Assembly (NCBI RefSeq): GCF_900101385.1 | Contig: NZ_FMZB01000010.1 | Coordinates: 1 to 64,000, forward strand | DNA from: Terribacillus halophilus | Lineage (GTDB): Bacteria > Bacillota > Bacilli > Bacillales > Amphibacillaceae | Reading direction: 5' to 3' | DNA length: 64,000 bases | Part shown: in pieces, positions 26,895 to 34,803 of the stretch | Position numbering within the stretch: the stretch's first letter is position 1 | Layout of the letters: every line of letters starts with the position of its first letter | Translations under genes and position numbers: made by a program | The notes under the pieces: generated by a model | What the model saw: the letters and a program-made list of their open reading frames with translations, nothing else | The model's database searches: none | Told to the model about the DNA's origin: nothing

Positions 26895-28034
26895 ATGATC
26901 TACTTTGACAATAGTGCAACAACGAAACCGCACCCTGATGTACTTGCCAGTTACACAGAAGCAGCACAAACGTATTTCGCCAACCCTTCCTCCCTGCATC
27001 GCTTGGGTGGAAGTGCCGAACAGCTGCTCACCGCATGCCGTAAACAGGCTGCCCAGCTGCTTCATGTCGGGGAGGATGAGATTCTCTTCACTTCCGGGGG
27101 CACAGAAGGGAATAACCTTGCAATCAAAGGAACGGCCTATCGGAAAAAGCGGTTAGGGAATCATATCATCACGACAGCAGTAGAGCATCCTTCTGTCCTG
27201 GAAACATGTGCAGAATTGGAAAGCCAAGGGTTTAAGGTGACATATGTGGATGTGGATATGTACGGCTATGTGGCACCTGAAAAAATAAAAGCAGCCATAA
27301 CAGATGAAACTATCCTTGTCAGTGTGATGCATGTAAATAATGAGCTTGGTACCATCCAGCCGATCAAGACAATCGGTCAGATGCTGACAGCACATCCTAA
27401 AATCACTTATCATGTAGATGGTGTACAAGGAGCTGGAAAAGTGGCGCTCGATATCAAGGAGAGTCATATTCACCTTTATACGCTATCGGCTCATAAATTC
27501 CATGGCGTGAAAGGGAGCGGCATCCTGTATAAGGATGAGAATACACATATCGCAGCCCAGTTATCTGGAGGAGGTCAGGAACAGGCACTGCGTTCCGGAA
27601 CCGAAAATGTACCCGGTATTACAGCTATGGTAAAAGCCCTGCGATTGGCAATGGAAGAACTGCGAAATCATCCTGCCAAGCTTTTCGAACTAAAGGAAAA
27701 GCTTTTGGGTGGATTGGAGAAAATGGATGGCGTCATTGTGCATTCCCCGCCTGCAGGAGCTCCGCATATCGTGAATTTCTCGGTCCCGGGGCTAAAACCT
27801 GAAGTGCTCGTCCATGCACTTGGCGAAAAAGATATCTACGTATCGACCAAATCCGCTTGTTCTTCAAAGAATAGTGATGCAAGCGCCGTCCTGCTCGCTT
27901 GCGGAGTGCCGGATGCTCAAGCAGAATCTGCTATCCGGGTGAGCTTTTCTTACGAAAACACACAGGCAGAAGTGGACTATTTCCTGCAGATTCTAAAAGA
28001 AACATTAACCCATTTAAAGAAAGTGATGAGATAA
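26895..28034 (+). CDS. nifZ: Cysteine desulfurase paired with ThiI
   Basis: A pyridoxal-phosphate enzyme that takes sulfur from cysteine as a persulfide. The PLP lysine is in SAHKFHG and the catalytic cysteine in STKSACSSK; HVNNELGTIQP and SGGTEGNN are family signatures. The length is 379 residues. It lies four bases before thiI, so it should hand sulfur to ThiI for 4-thiouridine and thiamine synthesis, as shown for the B. subtilis pair. It is the short-loop desulfurase associated with thiI, not SufS. Confidence 0.93.
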   Translation: MIYFDNSATTKPHPDVLASYTEAAQTYFANPSSLHRLGGSAEQLLTACRKQAAQLLHVGEDEILFTSGGTEGNNLAIKGTAYRKKRLGNHIITTAVEHPSVLETCAELESQGFKVTYVDVDMYGYVAPEKIKAAITDETILVSVMHVNNELGTIQPIKTIGQMLTAHPKITYHVDGVQGAGKVALDIKESHIHLYTLSAHKFHGVKGSGILYKDENTHIAAQLSGGGQEQALRSGTENVPGITAMVKALRLAMEELRNHPAKLFELKEKLLGGLEKMDGVIVHSPPAGAPHIVNFSVPGLKPEVLVHALGEKDIYVSTKSACSSKNSDASAVLLACGVPDAQAESAIRVSFSYENTQAEVDYFLQILKETLTHLKKVMR

Positions 28035-28038
28035 ACTT

Positions 28039-29241
28039 ATGCAGTATGATCATATATTGATTCGTTACGGAGAAATGGCGCTTAAGGGCAAGAATCGGAA
28101 GCATTTCACCAAACAGCTTGAATTTAACGTCAAAGATCAAATTAGACCTTACCGAAAAGCCAAAGTGGAACGTACGCGCGACCGGATGTACATCCATCTT
28201 CACGGGGAAGATCATGAACCAATAGTGGAAGCATGCCGTCATATATTCGGCATTCACAGCTTCAGCCTGGCAATCCGTACTGAAAATGAGGAGCTGGCAA
28301 TCAAACAAGCAGCTTTGCAGCTATTGCTTGATAATCCGATAGGCACCAGTTTTAAAATATCTTGCCGCCGGACAAATAAACAGTTTCCGATCGACTCGCA
28401 GGAGATGAACCAGCGTATCGGTGCGTATGTGCTGCAAAACAGTGAAGGTTATCCTGTCGATGTCCGGAATCCGGGTGTCGACATCATGGTGGAAATTAGA
28501 GAACGTGCAACATATGTAACCGGCCAGAAAATAAAGGGTCCGGGCGGCTTGCCGGCCGGCAGCTCAGGAAAGACACTTTTGATGCTTTCGGGCGGGATTG
28601 ACAGCCCTGTCGCTGGCTATTTGGCAATGAAGCGCGGGGTGGAGATAGAAGCGATCCATTTCCATTCCCCGCCTTACACAAATGAGCGCGCAAAACAGAA
28701 AGTGATTGACTTGGCACATACTTTGTCCAAGTTCGGTGCCAAAGTGAAGATCCATGTGGTGCCATTCACGGAATTGCAAGTGAAGGTGCATCAGGAAATT
28801 CCTTTCGGCTACAGCATGACGGTCATGCGTCGGATGATGATGCGGATAAGTGAACGAATTGCCAAAAGACAAGGCATCTTATCGCTGACTACAGGCGAAA
28901 GCCTTGGTCAGGTGGCAAGTCAAACAATGGAAAGCATGCACACAATCAATGAAGTGACAAACTATCCGGTGCTGCGTCCGCTGATCACAATGGACAAGTC
29001 GGATATCATCGAAATTTCAAAACAAATCGATACGTATGATATTTCGACGCGTCCATACGATGACTGCTGCACGGTATTCGTTCCGGAAGCGCCTAAAACA
29101 AGGCCGCGGCGTGAAAAAGTCCACTTGTATGAAGGGACAATCGATTTCTCTGCCGAGTTCGAACGGGCAATCGAAGGAACAGAGATCATCACAGCATCTC
29201 CCGCTGCTGAAAACGCGGCTCCATTCGCTGATTTATTGTAA
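28039..29241 (+). CDS. thiI: tRNA 4-thiouridine synthase ThiI
   Basis: ThiI adenylates U8 of tRNA and inserts sulfur, and it also supports thiazole formation. The NFLD and THUMP domains cover about 1-165 (DHILIRYGEMALKGKNR), and the PP-loop ATPase follows with SGGIDSPVAGY. The protein ends at 400 residues without the rhodanese domain of the E. coli enzyme, typical of Bacillus. The desulfurase four bases upstream probably supplies the persulfide directly. No standard terminator follows; the hairpin at 29272 comes next. Confidence 0.95.
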   Translation: MQYDHILIRYGEMALKGKNRKHFTKQLEFNVKDQIRPYRKAKVERTRDRMYIHLHGEDHEPIVEACRHIFGIHSFSLAIRTENEELAIKQAALQLLLDNPIGTSFKISCRRTNKQFPIDSQEMNQRIGAYVLQNSEGYPVDVRNPGVDIMVEIRERATYVTGQKIKGPGGLPAGSSGKTLLMLSGGIDSPVAGYLAMKRGVEIEAIHFHSPPYTNERAKQKVIDLAHTLSKFGAKVKIHVVPFTELQVKVHQEIPFGYSMTVMRRMMMRISERIAKRQGILSLTTGESLGQVASQTMESMHTINEVTNYPVLRPLITMDKSDIIEISKQIDTYDISTRPYDDCCTVFVPEAPKTRPRREKVHLYEGTIDFSAEFERAIEGTEIITASPAAENAAPFADLL

Positions 29242-29263
29242 GAACTTCCCATGAGATTTTTTT

Positions 29264-29293
29264 GTATGGTAACCTCCTTGTCGGCACATGCTA
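29264..29293 (+). promoter_or_regulatory. Sigma-G promoter of the SASP gene
   Basis: GTATG (29264-29268), 18 bases, CATGCTA (29287-29293). This fits the sigma-G pattern gHATR-N18-cAtNHTA. Transcription would start at about 29300, placing the ribosome site almost at the RNA 5' end. Confidence 0.75.
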
Positions 29294-29308
29294 CATGTAC
29301 AAGGAGGT
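29272..29308 (+). promoter_or_regulatory. Hairpin that can sequester the SASP ribosome binding site
   Basis: ACCTCCTTGT (29272-29281) is a perfect complement of ACAAGGAGGT (29299-29308), which contains the Shine-Dalgarno sequence. An inner ACATG/CATGT stem closes on a CTA loop. Only RNA that starts upstream of 29272, such as thiI read-through, would contain both arms; the sigma-G transcript would contain only the right arm. Confidence 0.65.
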
Positions 29309-29316
29309 GACATACA

Positions 29317-29511
29317 ATGGCTAACAACAACTCAAGCAACCAGCTAGTTGTACCTCAAGCGCAACAAGCTCTAGATCAAATGAAATTCGAAATCGCACAA
29401 GAATTCGGTGTACAGCTTGGCGGAAACGAAACTTCTCGTGCCAACGGTTCTGTTGGAGGAGAAATCACAAAACGTCTTGTTCGTACAGCACAAGAGCAAT
29501 TAAGCAGATAA
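29317..29511 (+). CDS. Alpha/beta-type small acid-soluble spore protein
   Basis: SASPs of this type coat spore DNA, change it to an A-like form and protect it from UV and heat. The 64-residue sequence has the germination protease cleavage region [10 protein letters not shown] and the conserved C-terminal [16 protein letters not shown]. In B. subtilis sspA lies next to thiI, so this is probably the orthologue. AAGGAGGTGA is an ideal ribosome site. The sigma-G promoter upstream indicates forespore-only expression. Confidence 0.95.
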   Translation: MANNNSSNQLVVPQAQQALDQMKFEIAQEFGVQLGGNETSRANGSVGGEITKRLVRTAQEQLSR

Positions 29512-29529
29512 TTTCATAAGTATGGCATG

Positions 29530-29557
29530 AAGGGGCAGCATAGGCTGCTCCTTTTCT
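29530..29557 (+). terminator. SASP gene terminator
   Basis: AAGGGGCAGC (29530-29539) pairs with GCTGCTCCTT (29544-29553) around ATAG, followed by TTTC. The T-run is short. Confidence 0.7.
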
Positions 29558-29610
29558 GTGTAAAAACGAAAGAAAAAGCTTATCCTATCGTAGAAGGAGG
29601 CGTAGAAGAA

Positions 29611-30147
29611 ATGTGGATAGCCATCAGCATCGCGATAGTTGTGCTGCTATTATTTTTAGTGGTATTGACTGCTAAAGTAACGTTTCAAATTCATTATGCT
29701 ACTCCTGAATGGAACATCCAAATTCGGGTTTTCGGCATCCTTATACGTAAATGGCAAATGAAGCAGAATTCTTCCATAGAGCCTTCTTCTTCCAAGGATT
29801 TGAAGCAGCAGCTTGTCGATATATTTGCTGATTTACAAAAAATCAGTCATTCCTTTCCATACCTGCTTAGAATCACCAGGAATGCCGAGCTTCAGCAATT
29901 ACGTTGGCATACAATGATCGGCATGTCTGATGCAGCTTCTGCCGGTGCGCTCGTCGGCTTTGTTTGGACAATCAAGGGGATTGCCAATCAGGTCATCCGA
30001 TCGAATTTCCGGACAGCGGAGCCTTTTGATATCCAAGTACAGCCGATATTCAATACTTTCCTTTTCAATACCAGCTTTCAGTGCATAGTGTCCATTCGTA
30101 CAGGGAAAGCTATGCAGGCTATTATATCCAATGCCAGAGAAAGATAG
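29611..30147 (+). CDS. ytfI: DUF2953 membrane-associated protein YtfI
   Basis: A 178-residue protein with one N-terminal membrane helix (about 2-24, WIAISIAIVVLLLFLVV) and a soluble part of the DUF2953 family of unknown function. The frame opens at 29527, but ATG 29611 follows GAAGGAGG and starts with the signal-anchor helix. It is 14 bases upstream of ytfJ and probably cotranscribed, so it may have a sporulation role. Function is not known. Confidence 0.8.
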   Translation: MWIAISIAIVVLLLFLVVLTAKVTFQIHYATPEWNIQIRVFGILIRKWQMKQNSSIEPSSSKDLKQQLVDIFADLQKISHSFPYLLRITRNAELQQLRWHTMIGMSDAASAGALVGFVWTIKGIANQVIRSNFRTAEPFDIQVQPIFNTFLFNTSFQCIVSIRTGKAMQAIISNARER

Positions 30148-30161
30148 GAGGAGCGAACAGT

Positions 30162-30599
30162 ATGGCAGATCACCCGATTCAAGGTTTGATGAAGACTGCG
30201 ATGGAAAACCTTAAGGAAATGATTGATGTCAATACGATAGTCGGCGACCCGGTAGAAACACCGGATGGGAGTATCATTTTGACTGTGTCGCGCGTCGGAT
30301 TTGGTTTTGCTGCTGGAGGGAGCGAGTTTGATGCGGCTGCACAAGGTAAAGGTGAACAGACAGAGCTGCCTTTTGGAGGGGGAAGCGGAGGCGGCGTGTC
30401 CATCACCCCGATTGCCTTTCTCATTGTCGGTCATAAAGGCGTCAAGATGATCCATCTGGATGAACAAACCCATCTGTATGAAAAGCTGATAGAAGCAGCG
30501 CCGGCAGCAGTGGAAAAAATTCAAGAAATGCTCAAACAGAATCCGAAACAAAAAAAGCAGCAAAAATCGCAGCGATTCGATGATGAAACGATCTATTGA
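30162..30599 (+). CDS. ytfJ: Spore protein YtfJ (GerW family)
   Basis: A 145-residue member of the GerW/YtfJ family, forespore-produced proteins needed for full germination in some Bacillus. HPIQGLMKTAMENLKEMIDV, the long glycine-rich centre (AAGGSEF, GGGSGGGVSITPIAFL) and the Lys/Gln-rich tail are typical. ATG 30162 follows AGGAGG; the frame upstream overlaps ytfI and is not used. No forespore promoter could be assigned with confidence; it may be expressed together with ytfI. Confidence 0.9.
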   Translation: MADHPIQGLMKTAMENLKEMIDVNTIVGDPVETPDGSIILTVSRVGFGFAAGGSEFDAAAQGKGEQTELPFGGGSGGGVSITPIAFLIVGHKGVKMIHLDEQTHLYEKLIEAAPAAVEKIQEMLKQNPKQKKQQKSQRFDDETIY

Positions 30600-30607
30600 C
30601 TAAAAGG

Positions 30608-30628
30608 CCGCCTATTGGTGGTTTTTTT
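30608..30628 (+). terminator. ytfJ terminator
   Basis: A short stem CCGCC/GGTGG with a TATT loop, directly followed by T7. Confidence 0.65.
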
Positions 30629-30630
30629 AG

Positions 30631-30659
30631 TTTATAATCGGACTTTAATCCGCTATAAT
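30631..30659 (+). promoter_or_regulatory. Sigma-A promoter of malK
   Basis: TTTATA (30631-30636), a 17-base spacer and TATAAT (30654-30659), 51 bases before the preferred malK start. Confidence 0.6.
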
Positions 30660-30710
30660 TTAGAGATAATGAGCTTGAACCGTCGAAAGCGAAAAGAGAG
30701 AAGGTTATAT

Positions 30711-32309
30711 TTGAAACAGAAGATAAAGCTGCGGACGCAGATGACAGCATTGGTATTCATTGTCGTTATTCTGGCGGTCACGACGACATTCGTCATGATC
30801 GGAATCGAGACGAGTAATAATATCAAATCCCAGGAACGGGATCGAGTGCTGCAAACTGCTAAGCTGATAGCAGTCGATCCGGTCGTTGTAGCGGCAACAG
30901 ACGAGCAGGATTCAGACACACTTCAGCAATTTACCAACCAGGCAATGGGGATCACGGATGCAGACTTTGTAGTGGTGATGAATATGGATAGCATCCGACT
31001 GAGCCACCCCGATCCGGATGAAATCGGAAAAGAATTTGCTGGAGGGGATGAAACTCCGGCGATACAGGGAAAAGAATTCGTATCGAAGGCAAAAGGGACG
31101 TTGGGATTAAGTTTGCGGGCATTTGCTCCTGTTTATAATGCTCAAGGAGAGCAAGTTGGGGTTGTTGCTGTCGGCATCACGATGAATGAGCTGAATGAGA
31201 TCATTCGCAGCAACCGCATTCCATTGTATTTAGCCACTGTACTTAGTTTGCTTATCGGACTGATCGGTGCTGTTCTGCTTGCAAGGAAGATCAAACAAAT
31301 CATGCATGGGATGGAGCCAGATGAAATTGCTGCGCTATTGAGTGAGCGGATCGCCATGCTTGAATCAATCAAAGATGGGATGTTGGCTGTTGATACCAAA
31401 GGAAAGATCCAGATGGTCAACAAAGAAGGGAAGAGACTGCTGGAAGAGATGGGGATCAAAGGCGAGCTGAAGAACCGCCATGTGGATGATGTGCTCCCAG
31501 TTACCAAGCTTCATCAAGTGATTGCTTGGAATAAACCGCTGATTGGCCGCCAAGTGGAGCATAATGGGTTGACACTGGTCATGAATGAAATTCCAATCCA
31601 AATCAAAGGAAAGACCGAAGGCGCAATCGCTACATTCCTTGACCGGACGGAATACAATCATCTCAACGAGAAGCTTACCGATACGATGCTGTATGCAGAT
31701 GCTCTCCGGGCGCAGACACATGATTTCATGAACAAACTTCATGTAATCCTAGGTTTGCTGGAATTGGAGGATTATGATCAGTTGGAGCGCTATGTGAAAA
31801 ATGTGGCCGGTAAGGAAAGATCAGCCACACTTGCAATGATCCATCAGCTGAAAAACCCTATCCTTGCTGGCTTCCTGCTTGGTAAGAAGAGCTATATGGC
31901 TGAAAACGGCGTCCAGCTCGAAGTAAGCTGTCGGGAAACAATACCGAATACATCGGAAAAAACGAATCAAATGCTGATTACCATTCTCGGCAATCTTATG
32001 AACAATGCTGTGGATGCTGTCGATCAGCAGCCTGAAAAGCGTGTCCAGCTTTCTATGAAATACACAGATGGGCTGCTCTATTTGGAGCTGACTGATACAG
32101 GAAAAGGAATCAGTGAAGAACGGCAAGAAAAAATTTTCAAGCAAGGCTATTCCACAAAAGGAAACGACCGAGGCTTCGGCCTGTACCAAGTGGAGGACTA
32201 TGTGCAGAAGCTGGGTGGCTATCTCGTCTTGACAAGTGAGCCTGGTGAAGGAACCACCTTCAGCGTCCAGTTGCCGTATGATACACAGGAGGATGTAATG
32301 AATGATTAA
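30711..32309 (+). CDS. malK: Sensor histidine kinase of the CitA/DcuS family, MalK-like
   Basis: A membrane kinase that senses C4-dicarboxylates or citrate. Order: membrane helix (about 10-30), extracellular Cache/PDC domain (about 35-165), second helix (about 168-188), PAS domain (about 205-310), then SpoOB-type dimerisation helix with the phospho-histidine in RAQTHDFMNKLHVILG, and an ATPase domain with NNAVDAVD, DTGKGIS and GFGLYQV. TTG 30711 has AGAGAGAAGG at good distance and gives 532 residues; the frame extends upstream with no ribosome site. It overlaps the regulator gene by eight bases. In B. subtilis MalK/MalR drives malate uptake, which suits the transporter that follows. Confidence 0.85.
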   Translation: MKQKIKLRTQMTALVFIVVILAVTTTFVMIGIETSNNIKSQERDRVLQTAKLIAVDPVVVAATDEQDSDTLQQFTNQAMGITDADFVVVMNMDSIRLSHPDPDEIGKEFAGGDETPAIQGKEFVSKAKGTLGLSLRAFAPVYNAQGEQVGVVAVGITMNELNEIIRSNRIPLYLATVLSLLIGLIGAVLLARKIKQIMHGMEPDEIAALLSERIAMLESIKDGMLAVDTKGKIQMVNKEGKRLLEEMGIKGELKNRHVDDVLPVTKLHQVIAWNKPLIGRQVEHNGLTLVMNEIPIQIKGKTEGAIATFLDRTEYNHLNEKLTDTMLYADALRAQTHDFMNKLHVILGLLELEDYDQLERYVKNVAGKERSATLAMIHQLKNPILAGFLLGKKSYMAENGVQLEVSCRETIPNTSEKTNQMLITILGNLMNNAVDAVDQQPEKRVQLSMKYTDGLLYLELTDTGKGISEERQEKIFKQGYSTKGNDRGFGLYQVEDYVQKLGGYLVLTSEPGEGTTFSVQLPYDTQEDVMND

Positions 32310-33009
32310 AGTACTGATCGTGGAAGACGATCCGATGGTTAGCGAGTTAAACAAACGCTATGTCAAACAAATGAGTGGTTTCACTGCAGTCGGTGCGGCG
32401 CAGAATTATAAGGAAGCTCTTGAATTCATCCAGCAGAATGAAGTGGATCTTCTTCTTTTGGATGTATATATGAAAGGAAAGAATGGAATCGAATTGCTGA
32501 AGGAGATTCGGAAACGTGATCAACAAGTGGACGCTATCATCATTTCTGCTGCAAGTGAAAAACCGATGATCCGAGAAGCGCTGCAATACGGAGCGGTCGA
32601 TTATTTGATCAAGCCGTTCGAATTCGATCGATTCCAGCACGCTTTAAGCGGTTATCGGAAGCGACAGCTCATTTTCAGCAACAAGGAAGAGATGACCCAG
32701 CAGGAATTGGATAGCCAACTGCTGCAGCTGCCGGAACAGGAACAGATGGTACAGCTCCCGAAAGGTCTTACAAGAAGCACCTTGAAAGTTGTGTGGAACA
32801 GCATCCTCACCTTCCGTTATAATTTCTTCACAACAGAGGATATAGCGAAGGAAACAGAAATGTCGCAAGTATCCGTCCGGAAATATCTGAAGTTCCTGGA
32901 AGATGTGCAGCTGCTCGAAGTGGAGATGCATTATGGCAGTATCGGGCGTCCGGTTTTCAAATACCGCGTCAATGCCAATACTTCCCACCACATCAGCCAG
33001 TACATTTAA
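32302..33009 (+). CDS. malR: Response regulator, MalR-like
   Basis: A cytoplasmic response regulator of the CitB/DcuR type, 235 residues. The receiver domain (1-120) has acidic EDD at 8-10, phospho-acceptor D54 in LLLLDVYMKGKNG, and K in LIKPFEFDRF. The C-terminal helix-turn-helix (about 160-235) has PKGLTRSTLKVVW and VSVRKYLKFLEDVQLLEVEM, close to B. subtilis MalR. It is translated with the kinase through an eight-base overlap. The expected target is the promoter of the transporter gene 317 bases downstream. Confidence 0.88.
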   Translation: MIKVLIVEDDPMVSELNKRYVKQMSGFTAVGAAQNYKEALEFIQQNEVDLLLLDVYMKGKNGIELLKEIRKRDQQVDAIIISAASEKPMIREALQYGAVDYLIKPFEFDRFQHALSGYRKRQLIFSNKEEMTQQELDSQLLQLPEQEQMVQLPKGLTRSTLKVVWNSILTFRYNFFTTEDIAKETEMSQVSVRKYLKFLEDVQLLEVEMHYGSIGRPVFKYRVNANTSHHISQYI

Positions 33010-33037
33010 AAAGAAGCCAATTAGGCTTCTTTTTTTG
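33009..33037 (+). terminator. malKR terminator
   Basis: AAAAGAAGCC (33009-33018) pairs with GGCTTCTTTT (33024-33033), then T-run. Confidence 0.88.
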
Positions 33038-33326
33038 TTGGGGAGAAATAGCGCTTTACCTAAAAAATATAATATTTTTTAAATGATGGACACATGATGA
33101 ATGAAAATGACGATAGATAAAAATCCTTATTTCCAACTGTCAGCGAAAGGCTTTAAACGGGCGTAATCGGGCATGTTACATTGCTCTGGAGCTAATGATA
33201 TTAACACAAAATCACCGTCGTTTTTTTAATTACAAAAGTTACAATTCGTTTAGTTTAGTTAAAAAATAACACAATTAATTTTGGTTAAATTAGAATAGTC
33301 GTATCTACTTAGGGGGTGCATTATTC
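33038..33326 (+). promoter_or_regulatory. AT-rich control region before the transporter gene
   Basis: No gene is seen here. A perfect AT dyad AAAAAATAT-A-ATATTTTTT is at 33062-33080. The stretch 33220-33300 repeats GTTACAATT, ATTACAAAA, GTTAAAAAAT and GTTAAATT motifs, which would suit tandem response-regulator half sites. No unequivocal promoter can be named. GGGGG before ATG 33327 is the ribosome site. Confidence 0.4.
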
Positions 33327-34691
33327 ATGGAAATGAAATCGCATACAAGCGAAAATCTATCCAATAACCAAGAGCCAAAAGGCTTTAACAAAATCATGGA
33401 ATGGAAAGTTGGTGTCATGCCGCTTCCGGTGTATATCGTATTAGCAATCATTGTTCTTATTGCTGCATATACCAACCAACTTCCTACCGACATGATCGGC
33501 GGCTTTGCTGTCATCATGGTACTGGGTGTGCTGCTAGGGGACATCGGTCAGCGCATTCCTTACTTCAACAGCATCGGGGGGCCGGCAATCCTGTCGTTAT
33601 TCATTCCTTCCATGCTTGTGTTCTTTAACACATTGAGTTCGTCAACTTTGGAAGCTGTCGATCAGCTGATGACTTCAGACGGATCCAACTTCCTTTACTT
33701 CTACATCGCGTGTCTAGTTGTAGGTAGTATCCTTGGTATGAACCGGACAGTCCTTATCCAAGGATTCATCCGTATGTTCATTCCATTGGTCACTGGTACG
33801 ATTGCTGCAGTTACTGTTGGTACTTTAGTCGGTATGCTGTTTGGCTATAGTGCCCATCATGCTTTCTTCTATATTGTTGTTCCAATCATCGCAGGCGGTA
33901 TCGGGGAAGGTATCCTGCCGTTGTCTGCGGGTTATGCAGGAGTCTTGGGAGGAGGAGCTGGAGAGTATGTTTCCCAGCTTGTACCGGCCGCCATCATTGG
34001 TAACGTTTGTGCCATCATCATCGCTGGCTTGATGAAGAAACTTGGGGAAAAACGCCCGGATCTTGCGGGTCATGACAAACTGGTACGTTCAAACAAAGAC
34101 GATAAAGTATTGGCAGCTGCCAAAGAAAATACGAACAAGGCAATTGACTTCAGCTTGATGGGAGCAGGTCTCCTTGTTGCGATGAGTTTGTTCGTTTTGG
34201 GACGAGTTGTTGAGCACTGGATTCAAGTCTTCGCTGGCTTTACATTGTCTGGTGCCATTATCATGATCATAGCTGCAACAATTATCAAATCCGGTAATTT
34301 GCTGCCTGAAAAGCTTCAAACTGGTGCACAGCAGCTGTACAAATTCGTTTCCACTGCTTTCACTTGGCCATTGATGGTCGGTCTTGGTGTCGTATTCATC
34401 CCGCTTGAGGATGTTGCGAGCGTCTTCACGATCGGCTTTGCCGTTACATGTATGTCTGTCGTGATTGCGATGGCAGCGACTGGCTACTTTGTAGGTAAAT
34501 TGATGAAAATGTATCCTGTTGAAGCTTGTATCGTTACAGCATGTCACAGCGGACTTGGCGGAACAGGGGACGTTGCGATTCTATCTGCATCCGGCCGTAT
34601 GGCGTTGATGCCTTTCGCGCAGATTTCCACTCGCCTTGGCGGTGCTGCCACTGTTATTGGTGCAACAGCATTGATGCACTTCTTTGGATGA
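33327..34691 (+). CDS. cimH: 2-hydroxycarboxylate transporter (malate/citrate symporter)
   Basis: An integral membrane secondary transporter of the 2HCT family (CimH, MaeN, CitS). The 454 residues form about eleven hydrophobic segments, with the two pore-loop regions YAGVLGGGAGEYVSQ and CHSGLGGTGDVAIL and the substrate-binding arginine in AQISTRLGGA. MPLPVYIVLAII and DMIGGFAVIMVLGVLLGDIG look most like CimH, a proton-coupled citrate/malate carrier. The position after malKR parallels malK-malR-maeN in B. subtilis, so malate is the likely physiological substrate. Ion coupling cannot be decided from sequence. Confidence 0.9.
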   Translation: MEMKSHTSENLSNNQEPKGFNKIMEWKVGVMPLPVYIVLAIIVLIAAYTNQLPTDMIGGFAVIMVLGVLLGDIGQRIPYFNSIGGPAILSLFIPSMLVFFNTLSSSTLEAVDQLMTSDGSNFLYFYIACLVVGSILGMNRTVLIQGFIRMFIPLVTGTIAAVTVGTLVGMLFGYSAHHAFFYIVVPIIAGGIGEGILPLSAGYAGVLGGGAGEYVSQLVPAAIIGNVCAIIIAGLMKKLGEKRPDLAGHDKLVRSNKDDKVLAAAKENTNKAIDFSLMGAGLLVAMSLFVLGRVVEHWIQVFAGFTLSGAIIMIIAATIIKSGNLLPEKLQTGAQQLYKFVSTAFTWPLMVGLGVVFIPLEDVASVFTIGFAVTCMSVVIAMAATGYFVGKLMKMYPVEACIVTACHSGLGGTGDVAILSASGRMALMPFAQISTRLGGAATVIGATALMHFFG

Positions 34692-34695
34692 TCAG

Positions 34696-34721
34696 AAAGC
34701 TCAGCTTTGGCTGGGCTTTTT
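34696..34721 (+). terminator. Terminator of the transporter gene
   Basis: A ten-base stem (34696-34705 with 34710-34719, one G-T pair) followed by T5. Confidence 0.8.
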
Positions 34722-34803
34722 ACATGCAGCAGTGCCTGTTCTCGCTTCTGTCCGCTGCATTTGATACAATAAGGCAGATGAGAGAAATGGGAGGAAAAGA
34801 TAC

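Noticed and set aside
33062-33080. AT dyad after malR as a second terminator
   Set aside because: The stem contains only A-T pairs and the GC-containing terminator at 33009 is sufficient.
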